NCBI GenBank assembly: GCA_015068545.1
Contig: SVKH01000039.1
Span: 1 to 11,944, forward strand
DNA: 11,944 bases
Source: Oscillospiraceae bacterium
Lineage (GTDB): Bacteria > Bacillota > Clostridia > UBA1381
Reading direction: 5' to 3'
The position numbers and the translations under genes are program-made. The notes below the pieces were generated by a model, which ran no database searches, was not told the origin of the DNA, and saw only the letters and a list, made by a program, of their open reading frames with translations. Numbering within the stretch: position 1 is the first letter of the stretch; each line of letters begins with the position of its first letter. Of the stretch, positions 6,128 to 11,944 are shown piece by piece.

Positions 6128-7000
6128 TCATTCTACCGGAATTTTCGGCTCTTCTTCCTCGATATTTTCATCTTCCGGACGGCTTTTTCCTTTTCTGAGT
6201 ATCTTGATATCAGATACATTATACTCGGAAACGGTAGCTTCTCTTTCATGTTCTATACGCACTTTTACCTTGCCTTTTAGTATTTCCACATACTCAACAG
6301 TGCCCTTTCCGTCAGGAGTTTCTACCAAAGCGCCTTGTCTTGGGGTTATCTTTATAAGCTCTTCATAGTTTTCCTGTTCGTATTTCAAACAGCACATAAG
6401 CCTTCCGCATATACCGGAAATTTTGGTAGGGTTAAGGGATAAGCCCTGCTCCTTTGCCATCTTGATTGAAACCGGTGCAAACTCGCTCAAAAACTTGGAA
6501 CAGCAAAGCTCTCTTCCGCAGATACCTATACTTCCCAGAGTTTTGGTTTCGTCACGGATACCAATCTGCCTAAGTTCTATTCTGGTTTTGAAAACATTGG
6601 CAAGGTCCTTTACAAGCTCTCTAAAATCCACTCTGCCCTCTGCGGTAAAGTAAAATAGGATTTTGCTTCCGTCAAAGGTGTATTCCACTTCCACAAGCTT
6701 CATTTCCAGATTATGATTTTTAATTTTCTCAAGGCAAATTCCAAAGGCTTCCTTTTCCCTAATGCGATTTGCCTCAGCTGTTGCAATATCATCTTCGGTA
6801 GCAAGCCTTATCACATCCTTTAAAGGATTATTGATGCTTTCTTCGCTGATTTCCTTTTCTTCTATAACAACCTTTCCCATTTCTATACCACGGGAAGTTT
6901 CTACAATTACGCGGTCATCTTTTTTTACACTCAAGCCGTTTGGGTTAAAGTAGTAGACCTTTCCGCCGGACTTGAATCTTACTCCAATTATATTTACCAT
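6128..7000 (-). CDS. ricT: RicT (YaaT), PSP1-domain iron-sulfur protein
   Basis: A 290-residue cytoplasmic protein closely resembling B. subtilis RicT/YaaT. In B. subtilis the Ric complex (RicA, RicF, RicT) carries [4Fe-4S] clusters and guides RNase Y-dependent mRNA maturation, affecting sporulation and biofilm formation. Evidence is the conserved N terminus (VGVRFK-type, VYYFNPNG), FYFTAEGRVDFRELVKDLA (117-135), and the two cysteine clusters CGRELCC (161-167) and CGRLMCC (198-204), giving six cysteines as in the family. The tail after about residue 255 is charged and acidic. The start is supported by AAGGAG upstream and a consensus promoter at 7044-7072. I see no terminator between it and the ferredoxin promoter. 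Whether this organism sporulates cannot be judged, since ricT also occurs in non-sporeformers. Confidence 0.95.
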   Translation of the reverse strand: MVNIIGVRFKSGGKVYYFNPNGLSVKKDDRVIVETSRGIEMGKVVIEEKEISEESINNPLKDVIRLATEDDIATAEANRIREKEAFGICLEKIKNHNLEMKLVEVEYTFDGSKILFYFTAEGRVDFRELVKDLANVFKTRIELRQIGIRDETKTLGSIGICGRELCCSKFLSEFAPVSIKMAKEQGLSLNPTKISGICGRLMCCLKYEQENYEELIKITPRQGALVETPDGKGTVEYVEILKGKVKVRIEHEREATVSEYNVSDIKILRKGKSRPEDENIEEEEPKIPVE

Positions 7001-7043
7001 TTACTTTGCTCCTTCTGATTCGGTAACGATTTTACCACCCATG

Positions 7044-7072
7044 ATTATATAATATTTCGCACAATCTGTCAA
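7044..7072 (-). promoter_or_regulatory. Promoter of ricT
   Basis: Minus-strand TTGACA (7067-7072), 17 bp, TATAAT (7044-7049): a perfect sigma-A promoter about 45 bp upstream of the ricT start. Confidence 0.93.
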
Positions 7073-7075
7073 GCA

Positions 7076-7105
7076 CAAAGAAAACCGTCACTTCTGATGT
7101 GACGG
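7076..7105 (-). terminator. Orphan terminator-like hairpin upstream of the ricT promoter
   Basis: CCGTCAC and GTGACGG form a perfect 7-bp stem with a 7-nt loop. On the minus strand it is followed by TTTTCTTTG. No minus-strand gene lies upstream for at least 1 kb, so it may insulate ricT from antisense transcription or remain from a lost gene. Confidence 0.5.
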
Positions 7106-7141
7106 CTATATATGCTGTTTTGTAAAGTTTTTCAAAAGTAG

Positions 7142-7170
7142 TTGACAAAACTTATTATATTATATATAAT
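7142..7170 (+). promoter_or_regulatory. Orphan consensus promoter
   Basis: TTGACA (7142-7147), 17 bp, TATAAT (7165-7170), perfect at both boxes. It drives no recognisable gene, only the hairpin-terminator unit that follows. An AAGTTTT/AAAACTT inverted repeat (7125-7131 and 7147-7153) overlaps the -35 end. Confidence 0.85.
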
Positions 7171-7176
7171 AAATAT

Positions 7177-7267
7177 AGAAAAAGGCAAGACCTCAAACGG
7201 TTATGCCAAAACATTAAAATTATTTAGAAAAATAACGCATGCTTTGGTCGGCTGGCGTTATTTTTTT
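7177..7267 (+). ncRNA. Candidate small RNA (~91 nt), promoter to terminator
   Basis: Starting about 7 bp after the perfect TATAAT, a short transcript would contain a first hairpin (GGCA-A-GACC, loop TCAAAC, GGTT-A-TGCC; 7184-7207), an A/T-rich linker, and a Rho-independent terminator (TAACGC/GCGTTA extended by A/T pairs, 7228-7260, then TTTTTTT). The terminator loop contains GGTC (7246-7249), complementary to GACC (7189-7192), so an alternative pairing or pseudoknot is possible. No ORF with a Shine-Dalgarno sequence fits inside. The next plus-strand gene, folT, has its own promoter and riboswitch, so this is unlikely to be its leader. I recognise no Rfam class. Boundaries are inferred. Confidence 0.6.
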
Positions 7268-7382
7268 ATGGAAATTACTAAAAGTAACAGAATTATCATT
7301 GTGGTGATTGTATCATACCACCTTAAATTTTAAAAAGCAATACATCCATTACATTTTCTGGCAAGAAATTTCACTAAAGCTA

Positions 7383-7411
7383 TTGATTTTTTTATTTACT
7401 TATAATATAAT
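7383..7411 (+). promoter_or_regulatory. Promoter of the folT riboswitch transcript
   Basis: TTGATT (7383-7388), 17 bp, TATAAT (7406-7411), placing the start near 7418, just before the riboswitch aptamer. Confidence 0.85.
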
Positions 7412-7425
7412 GAAGAAAAGAAATT

Positions 7426-7523
7426 GCAGAGTAGGAATCCGTGCGTGAAGTGCTGTATGAACGGGGAGTTGTCATACAGACGAAAAGCCTTCGGCTTGCG
7501 GTACGGTTTTCGCATCCCGCTGC
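7426..7523 (+). ncRNA. Tetrahydrofolate (THF) riboswitch aptamer
   Basis: The sequence reproduces the conserved pieces of the THF (folT) riboswitch in order: AGAGTAG, GCGTGAAGTG, a CTGTATG/CATACAG helix enclosing AACGGGGAGTTGT, ACGAA, a short AAGCC/GGCTT hairpin, GCGGT, and GCATCCCGCTGC closing P1 (GCAG 7426-7429 with CTGC 7520-7523). This class binds reduced folates and is known upstream of folate transporter and folate biosynthesis genes in Firmicutes. The downstream gene is a folate-family ECF S component, which agrees. Confidence 0.93.
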
Positions 7524-7576
7524 CGATATGAGGAAGCACCTCTATTTAGCAGCTAAAGTAACAGGAGGTGTTTTTT
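7519..7576 (+). promoter_or_regulatory. Riboswitch expression platform sequestering the folT ribosome site
   Basis: CACCTC (7537-7542) is complementary to GAGGTG (7565-7570), which carries the folT Shine-Dalgarno AGGAGG. With flanking pairs, the stem 7534-7543/7564-7573 buries the whole site. An alternative pairing, GCTGC (7519-7523) with GCAGC (7549-7553), competes with both aptamer helix P1 and this stem. Folate binding, by closing P1, should therefore favour sequestration and switch folT off. The T6 run after the stem could also allow termination, but it abuts the start codon. Confidence 0.7.
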
Positions 7577-8116
7577 ATGTTGAAAAATTTAATCATTTCT
7601 GCAAAAAGCTTGAGAGATACTAAGGTATTATGCATCTGCTCCATCATGGTAGCGATGTATGTTGTGCTGGATATGTTACAAATTCCGTTAGCACCGCAAA
7701 TAGTTATCTCTTTTTCTTTTATCCCCATAGCAGTAACAGGCTGGATGTTTGGCATTATCCCTGCTATGATAGTAGGCGGCATCAGCGATATTCTAAGCTT
7801 TTTGATAAAACCAACCGGTGCATTCTTCCCCGGTTTTACCGTAACTTCAATTTTGACCGGTGCGGTTTTTGGGCTTGTACTGTATAAAGCGGGAGGAAAA
7901 TCCATATGGCTAAAGAGCATACTATCAAAGCTACTGGTAACAATACTTTTAAACATAGGTCTTAATACCTTGTGGACAAGTATCTTAACGGGCAAGGCAT
8001 ATATTGCGATACTGTACGGCAGAATAGTAAAAAATGCAGTTATGCTTCCTGTGGAAATCATCCTCATGGCACTTTTGATCTTTTTGCTTTCCAAGCACAA
8101 GGTACTAAATAAATAG
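7577..8116 (+). CDS. folT: Folate-family ECF transporter S component
   Basis: Membrane substrate-binding subunit of an energy-coupling factor importer for folates. 179 residues with about five or six hydrophobic segments. Family hallmarks are FSFIPIAVTGWMFG (46-59), followed by a glycine-rich segment and ISDILSFLIKPTG, then PGFTVTSILTGAVFG, and LNTLWTSILTGKAY near residue 130. The ATG at 7577 has AGGAGG eight bases upstream. The in-frame GTG at 7568 lies inside that site and is rejected. The T and A1/A2 energising subunits are absent here and are presumably encoded elsewhere and shared, as is usual for group II ECF transporters. The gene is preceded by a THF riboswitch, which supports folate as substrate. 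No clear terminator separates it from prs, so read-through is possible. Confidence 0.93.
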   Translation: MLKNLIISAKSLRDTKVLCICSIMVAMYVVLDMLQIPLAPQIVISFSFIPIAVTGWMFGIIPAMIVGGISDILSFLIKPTGAFFPGFTVTSILTGAVFGLVLYKAGGKSIWLKSILSKLLVTILLNIGLNTLWTSILTGKAYIAILYGRIVKNAVMLPVEIILMALLIFLLSKHKVLNK

Positions 8117-8177
8117 ATAAATAAACCCAGTTTTTTTGCGAATATTTTGTAGAGATTGCTATTTAAAAATTAACCAC

Positions 8178-8206
8178 TTGAAAAATCTGTCGTATTATGG
8201 TATAAG
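8178..8206 (+). promoter_or_regulatory. Promoter of prs
   Basis: TTGAAA (8178-8183), 17 bp, TATAAG (8201-8206). The spacer contains TGTCGTATTATGG, and with the start of the -10 this makes a 15-nt string (8188-8202) found again at the same position in the nhaC promoter. Confidence 0.85.
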
Positions 8207-8248
8207 TAAAGGTAGAAGATATATTTTTTCGATTATGAGGAGGAGCTT

Positions 8249-9379
8249 ATGGAAGACTTAGCTAGCAAGCCAATTTACGGACAACTTAGTGTCATCAGTA
8301 TGCACGGATGTGAGGAGTTTACCGAAAAGATAGACTGGTATCTGCGTCAATTCAGAAAAGACTACGAAAACAAGGAAACCTACATAACTCACATAAAGTG
8401 CCCAAGATTCGGTTCCGGTGAAGCAAAGTGCGTTATCAACGAAACAGTCAGAGGTCATGACGTTTACATTATTTGCGATATGTTCAACCACGGTGTTACA
8501 TATAATATGTACGGTGTTGAAAATCGTATGAGCCCAGACGACCACTATCAGGATCTTAAGAGAATTATAGCCGCTATTTCGGGTAAGGCACGCCGTGTTA
8601 CAGTTGTTATGCCTATGCTTTACGAGGGCAGACAGCACAGAAGAACATCAAGAGAATCTCTGGACTGTGCTATGGCGCTTCAAGAGCTTGTGCAGATGGG
8701 TGTTTCAAACATTATCACATTTGATGCTCACGATGCAAGAGTTCAGAACGCAATTCCGCTATCCGGCTTTGACGATGTTCAGACAACATACCAGATGATT
8801 AAGGCACTTTCCAGACAAGTTCCTGATATATCCTTTAATAAAGAAGATACAATAGTTATCTCCCCTGACGAAGGCGGCATGAAGCGTGCTATGTACTATT
8901 CTTCCGTGCTTGGCCTTGACCTTGGTATGTACTATAAGAGAAGAAATTACTCCGTTATTATAGACGGTAAAAACCCTATCGAGGCTCATGAATATCTGGG
9001 ACGTGACGTATCCGGCAAGGACGTTATGATCATAGACGATATGATTTCCTCCGGAGAATCTGTTCTTGATATCGGTAAAAAGCTAAAGGAACAAGGCGCA
9101 AAGAGAATATTCATATTCACTGCTTTTGGTCTTTTCTGCAACGGACTTGAAAAGTTTGACGAAGCATTCCAAAAGGGCGAAATCACAAAGGTATTCACTA
9201 CAAACCTTATCTATCGCGTTCCTGAGCTACACGAAAGAGAATGGTACTGCGAGGTTGATATGTCTAAGTATGTATCACTTATCATAGACACATTGAACCA
9301 CGACGCAACTATCAGCAATCTGCTACTTCCTGCCGGCAGAATCGAAAAGCTTCTTGATAAAATCGGACAAAGTAAATAA
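8249..9379 (+). CDS. prs: Ribose-phosphate pyrophosphokinase (PRPP synthetase), long form
   Basis: Makes phosphoribosyl pyrophosphate from ribose 5-phosphate and ATP, feeding purine, pyrimidine, histidine, tryptophan and NAD synthesis in the cytoplasm. At 376 residues it is about 60 longer than the classical enzyme and belongs to a divergent clostridial form. Visible are PMLYEGRQHRRTSRES (about 121-136, in place of the classical YARQDRK region), FDAHDARVQN (158-167, in place of DLHAxQIQG), VISPDEGGMKRA (about 208-219), and the PRPP-binding loop VMIIDDMISSGES (about 259-271), where the classical loop reads DDMIDTGGT. The ATG has AGGAGGAG upstream. It has its own promoter (8178-8206) and terminator (9425-9460). 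The substitutions suggest altered kinetics or regulation, but catalysis is expected to be intact. Confidence 0.9.
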   Translation: MEDLASKPIYGQLSVISMHGCEEFTEKIDWYLRQFRKDYENKETYITHIKCPRFGSGEAKCVINETVRGHDVYIICDMFNHGVTYNMYGVENRMSPDDHYQDLKRIIAAISGKARRVTVVMPMLYEGRQHRRTSRESLDCAMALQELVQMGVSNIITFDAHDARVQNAIPLSGFDDVQTTYQMIKALSRQVPDISFNKEDTIVISPDEGGMKRAMYYSSVLGLDLGMYYKRRNYSVIIDGKNPIEAHEYLGRDVSGKDVMIIDDMISSGESVLDIGKKLKEQGAKRIFIFTAFGLFCNGLEKFDEAFQKGEITKVFTTNLIYRVPELHEREWYCEVDMSKYVSLIIDTLNHDATISNLLLPAGRIEKLLDKIGQSK

Positions 9380-9424
9380 TATAAAGGTTGGGCTATTAAA
9401 TTAGTCTCAAAAACAGATACTATC

Positions 9425-9460
9425 AGAAAGAAATCTTTTTAAAGGTTTCTTTCTTTTTTT
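9425..9460 (+). terminator. Rho-independent terminator of prs
   Basis: AGAAAGAAATCTTT and AAAGGTTTCTTTCT form a long A/T-rich stem with one G-U pair, followed by TTTTTTT. It lies 45 bp past the prs stop. Confidence 0.87.
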
Positions 9461-9541
9461 GTTCCCTTTATAAAAGTAAACTCAAGGCTCTATGCACTCT
9501 GCTCACATACCAGCATTACAATTTTGATTATTCTATCCACC

Positions 9542-9702
9542 AAGAAAAGCAGCTTCGCTGCACCGCCTACGGCGAAAGGTCGAAGCACTTTTGCTTTTCT
9601 TATGCCATTGTGCATTTTTGAAAAGATAAAGCTTTTCAAAAAAATTGCACGGCAGTATAATTTTTTTACTTTATGGAACGCAGTTTCCTATAAAGTAAAA
9701 AA
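9542..9702. repeat. Cluster of three consecutive long hairpins
   Basis: Hairpin 1 (9542-9601) has outer arms AAGAAAAGCA/TGCTTTTCTT and inner CTTCG/CGAAG and CGCC/GGCG pairs. Hairpin 2 (9603-9654) pairs TGCC-GTGCA-TTTTTGAAAAG with CTTTTCAAAAA-TGCAC-GGCA. Hairpin 3 (9662-9702) pairs TTTTTTACTTTAT-GGAA with TTCC-ATAAAGTAAAAAA, with one bulged T. They fill the space between the convergent prs and nhaC genes. Palindromes act on both strands, so the active strand is unknown. No gene is supported in the surrounding stretch 9461-9696. Confidence 0.8.
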
Positions 9703-9728
9703 GGAGATGTGAAAACATCCCCTTTTTT
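9697..9728 (-). terminator. Rho-independent terminator of the NhaC-family gene
   Basis: Minus-strand GGGGATGT, TTTC, ACATCTCC (one G-U pair), flanked by AAAAAA and TTTTTT. It lies about 33 bp past the stop of the antiporter gene. The A/T flanks could also make it work on the plus strand. Confidence 0.82.
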
Positions 9729-9760
9729 CTTAAATATATAATTGTATTAAAGACTTTGTC

Positions 9761-11395
9761 TTACGCCTTTTTAGCGGAAACAGCCTTTACAACCATAAGT
9801 GTACCGAACATCAAAACGAATGAGATTGGAAGTACAATCCATATAGTTTGTACAAAGCCTGCAATCAGGTAACATACAAATGATACTCCGGCAACCATCA
9901 AAGCATATGGAAGCTGAGTTGATACGTGATTGATGTGGTTTGACTGTGCACCTGCTGATGCCATGATTGTTGTATCTGAGATTGGTGAGCAGTGGTCACC
10001 ACATACAGCACCTGCCATACAAGCAGAAATAGCAACTATTGTAAGAGCACCTGACTCAAATCCGAATGCGTTGATAACGATAGGGATAAGGATACCAAAG
10101 GTTCCCCATGATGTTCCTGTTGCAAAGGCAAGACCTACTGCAATAAGGAATATGATAGCAGGTAGGAAGCCCATCAAGGACTTAGCAGAACCTTGGATTA
10201 TATCTGCTACGAATACGTCAGCGCCAAGGCTGTCTGTAACTACTTTAAGTGTCCATGCGCATACCAAAATCATGATAGCAGGTACCATTGCCTTAAAGCC
10301 TTCCGGGATACATTCCATACATTCCTTGAATGTGAACACACGTCTTATCATGTAGTAAGCAACAGTGATGATAAGTGTTATGAATGAACCATATACAAGA
10401 CCTACCGAAGCATCAGAATTTGAGAATGCTACGATGAAGTTTCTAAAGCCTTCTTCCCCTTGGGTGAAGAATCCGCCGGAATAAATCATACCGATTACGC
10501 AAGCGATGATAAGGATGATTACAGGTAGTACAAGGTCGATAACCTTGCCCTTTACGTTAGCTGATTCATCTGCAACTTCCTGGAATTTTTCCTTTGCAGT
10601 TGTGAAAAGGTCACCCTTTTTCGCATTTTCTTCATGAAGCTTCATAGGGCCGAAGTCGAACTTCATAATAGTCATTGTCACCATTGTGAAGATAGTCAAT
10701 AGTGCGTAGAAGTTGTATGGAATTGCACTGATGAAAAGTTCAAATCCGTTCATTCCTGAACCTTCTGCAAATCCGCTTACTGCCGCTGCCCATGATGATA
10801 TAGGAGCTATAATACAAACAGGCGCTGCTGTTGCATCGATAAGATATGCAAGCTTTGCACGGGAGATGTTGTTCTTATCCGTTACCGGACGCATAACACT
10901 ACCAACGGTCAGACAGTTAAAGTAGTCGTCAATGAAGATAAGGCAACCAAGTACAACAGTAGCAAGCTGAGCACCCACTCTTGATTTTATTTTTTCAGAA
11001 GCCCATCTTCCGAATGCGGCAGAACCGCCTGCCTTGTTCATCATTGCCACAAGAGCACCCAAAACTACCAAGAATATCAAAATACCTACATTGTAAGCAT
11101 CTGCAACACTGGCAATGAATCCGTTTTGGAATACATGGACAATTGTGTTTTCAATATTGAAGTTTGCATAAAGTAGACCGCCAACTACAATACCGGCAAA
11201 TAGTGAGGAATAAACCTCCTTTGTGATAAGTGCCAAACCGATGGCAACAATTGATGGAAGTAGTGACCAGAATGAATTTGCAAATGGGCTAACATACTCT
11301 GCTGCTTCGCCTTCTGCAAATGCAACCATGGACACAACCATCATAAGTACGAAGGTTAAAATTCCTGCAACCTTCTTTGTCTTAGAGTTGAACAT
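9761..11395 (-). CDS. NhaC-family Na+/H+ antiporter
   Basis: Polytopic membrane protein of 544 residues with about 11-13 hydrophobic segments, of the NhaC/ion transporter superfamily that exchanges sodium for protons (some relatives carry organic substrates). Supporting sequence is the family block GDHCSPISDTT (466-476) followed by ASAGAQSNHINHVSTQLPYAL. An earlier region contains FIDDYFNCLTVGSVMRPVTD (about 154-173) and APVCIIAPISSWAAAVSGFAEGSG (about 192-215). The first 27 residues form a hydrophobic segment ending AFAEGE and could be a signal-like first span. The ATG is preceded by AAGGAGG. Promoter at 11429-11457 and terminator at 9697-9728 make it monocistronic. Substrate beyond Na+/H+ cannot be fixed from sequence, and many clostridial members are uncharacterised. 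Confidence 0.9.
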   Translation of the reverse strand: MFNSKTKKVAGILTFVLMMVVSMVAFAEGEAAEYVSPFANSFWSLLPSIVAIGLALITKEVYSSLFAGIVVGGLLYANFNIENTIVHVFQNGFIASVADAYNVGILIFLVVLGALVAMMNKAGGSAAFGRWASEKIKSRVGAQLATVVLGCLIFIDDYFNCLTVGSVMRPVTDKNNISRAKLAYLIDATAAPVCIIAPISSWAAAVSGFAEGSGMNGFELFISAIPYNFYALLTIFTMVTMTIMKFDFGPMKLHEENAKKGDLFTTAKEKFQEVADESANVKGKVIDLVLPVIILIIACVIGMIYSGGFFTQGEEGFRNFIVAFSNSDASVGLVYGSFITLIITVAYYMIRRVFTFKECMECIPEGFKAMVPAIMILVCAWTLKVVTDSLGADVFVADIIQGSAKSLMGFLPAIIFLIAVGLAFATGTSWGTFGILIPIVINAFGFESGALTIVAISACMAGAVCGDHCSPISDTTIMASAGAQSNHINHVSTQLPYALMVAGVSFVCYLIAGFVQTIWIVLPISFVLMFGTLMVVKAVSAKKA

Positions 11396-11428
11396 AGTCA
11401 GTTCCTCCTTAATTATTTTTCTGCTCTC

Positions 11429-11457
11429 ATATTACCATAATACGACAAAAATTGCAA
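11429..11457 (-). promoter_or_regulatory. Promoter of the NhaC-family gene
   Basis: Minus-strand TTGCAA (11452-11457), 17 bp, TAATAT (11429-11434). Its spacer and -10 start contain TGTCGTATTATGGTA (11433-11447), identical to the prs promoter. TATTA-TGG-TAATA there is also an inverted repeat centred on the spacer/-10 junction. Confidence 0.82.
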
Positions 11458-11467
11458 GCTTTTGACT

Positions 11468-11659
11468 CTATTTTTTATAACACTTAGCCAAAAGCAGCTT
11501 TTCCCGCAGAATATTCCGTTAGAAATGCTCTTTAAAATCCCATGTACCGTATGTTTTCAAATAGCGTAAAAATGTGACCTTCTCTGCTAGAGTATTTAAT
11601 ACCATCCATGCAAGTAGTTTCCTTTTCTTTGGAAATTTATTATTGTAAAATTGTAATTT
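11468..11659 (-). pseudogene. Broken protein-like frame upstream of the NhaC-family gene
   Basis: A minus-strand frame without a start codon runs 46 codons from 11659 to a TAA at 11519-11521, with protein-like content such as LLAWMVLNTLAEK, FLRYLKTYGTWDFKEHF. The same frame continues past the TAA as RNILREKLLLAKCYKK to a TAG at 11468-11470. Several tryptophans and a sensible residue mix suggest a decayed coding sequence, or a dispersed repeat that happens to be open here. The stretch overlaps the NhaC-gene promoter only near its end and has no ribosome site. I recognise no family. Confidence 0.3.
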
Positions 11660-11677
11660 TCAAAAACAGCAAATTTT

Positions 11678-11806
11678 CTACCTTATTCCTGCACCCCATG
11701 CTGTGATTTCGTCGTGTGCTTTTTGATAATCACTGTAATATGCTTTTTTCGATAATTTCGTTATTGAAAAAGCAGACTGGGTATGATATACTGTTTTACA
11801 GTGGTT
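11678..11806 (-). pseudogene. Second start-less protein-like frame
   Basis: A minus-strand frame is open for 42 codons from 11806 to a TAG at 11678-11680. It ends with the protein-like KKAYYSDYQKAHDEITAW followed by GAGIR. It has no start codon and lies across the promoter of the rightmost gene, so at most it is the tail of a lost gene. Chance cannot be excluded. Confidence 0.22.
11764..11792 (+). promoter_or_regulatory. Promoter of the rightmost gene
   Basis: TTGAAA (11764-11769), 17 bp, TATACT (11787-11792), about 33 bp upstream of the ATG at 11825. Confidence 0.82.
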
Positions 11807-11824
11807 TTATGAAAGGGTGATTGT

Positions 11825-11944
11825 ATGAAGGATATTGAAAAAAACGAACTATGCGGAATAGAGATTTTTGACTTTACCGGCAAAGACTATAAAAAGGCTA
11901 TGAGCTTTGAAAATTGGCGTGTGGCATACCTTAACTATGGTGAT
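11825..11944 (+). CDS. Unrecognised protein, N-terminal fragment cut by window edge
   Basis: Forty codons are visible from the ATG, preceded by GAAAGGGTG as ribosome site and a good promoter at 11764-11792. The product begins MKDIEKNELCGIEIFDFTGK and continues with SFENWRVAYLNYGD, hydrophilic and without a signal peptide, so probably cytoplasmic. I do not recognise a domain in this fragment. The tone of the sequence (FExWRVAxLNY) recalls small uncharacterised clostridial proteins, but that is an impression only. The gene is transcribed divergently from the NhaC-family gene. Confidence 0.75.
   Translation, partial: MKDIEKNELCGIEIFDFTGKDYKKAMSFENWRVAYLNYGD

Noticed and set aside
7546..8100. 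A 184-codon minus-strand open frame
   Set aside because: It is antisense to folT, which has family motifs, a riboswitch and a ribosome site. The antisense product has no recognisable features.
9524..9712. A 62-codon plus-strand open frame
   Set aside because: It runs across three hairpins and part of a terminator, with no ribosome site. The openness is a by-product of the palindromes.
11555..11640. A small minus-strand ORF beginning MDGIKYSSREGHIFTLF (25 codons)
   Set aside because: It overlaps the more protein-like frame at 11519-11659, has only a poor, distant AGG as ribosome site, and is too short to judge.

Overview
The window looks like a chromosomal segment of a low-GC Gram-positive anaerobe of the class Clostridia. 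This is inferred from AT-rich intergenic DNA, strong AGGAGG-type ribosome binding sites, nearly consensus -35/-10 promoters, a clostridial 2[4Fe-4S] ferredoxin, a long-form PRPP synthetase, a THF riboswitch in front of an ECF folate S component, and a RicT (YaaT) homologue. No phage, IS, CRISPR, rRNA or tRNA gene was seen.

Layout: 1-1389 (minus) holds a small DUF896 gene followed by asnS, which is cut by the left edge. At 1516-1629 (plus) is a 37-residue cysteine-rich membrane miniprotein. 1806-2165 is a three-copy tandem repeat of about 126 bp that can fold as RNA. 2183-5281 (minus) carries ychF, a cation diffusion facilitator with a C-terminal extension, and ppa. 5542-5773 is a degenerate ~22-bp tandem repeat whose unit lengths are all multiples of three in one reading frame. 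5823-7000 (minus) holds the ferredoxin and ricT genes, each with its own promoter. 7142-7267 (plus) is an orphan promoter-hairpin-terminator unit, a candidate small RNA. 7383-8116 (plus) is promoter, THF riboswitch and folT, followed by prs at 8249-9379. 9542-9728 is a run of strong hairpins between the convergent prs and nhaC genes. 9761-11395 (minus) is an NhaC-family antiporter. 11468-11806 contains protein-like broken frames, and a plus-strand gene begins at 11825 and is cut by the right edge.

The genes are mostly housekeeping and independently transcribed: translation (asnS, ychF), pyrophosphate removal (ppa), nucleotide precursor supply (prs), folate uptake under riboswitch control (folT), metal and sodium transport (CDF, NhaC), electron transfer (ferredoxin) and RNA maturation (ricT). 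Novelty is concentrated between the genes: the hairpin-forming tandem array, the frame-preserving short repeat, the orphan sRNA unit, the repeated TGT-TACA boxes at the ferredoxin promoter, and a 15-nt element shared at the same position in the prs and nhaC promoters.
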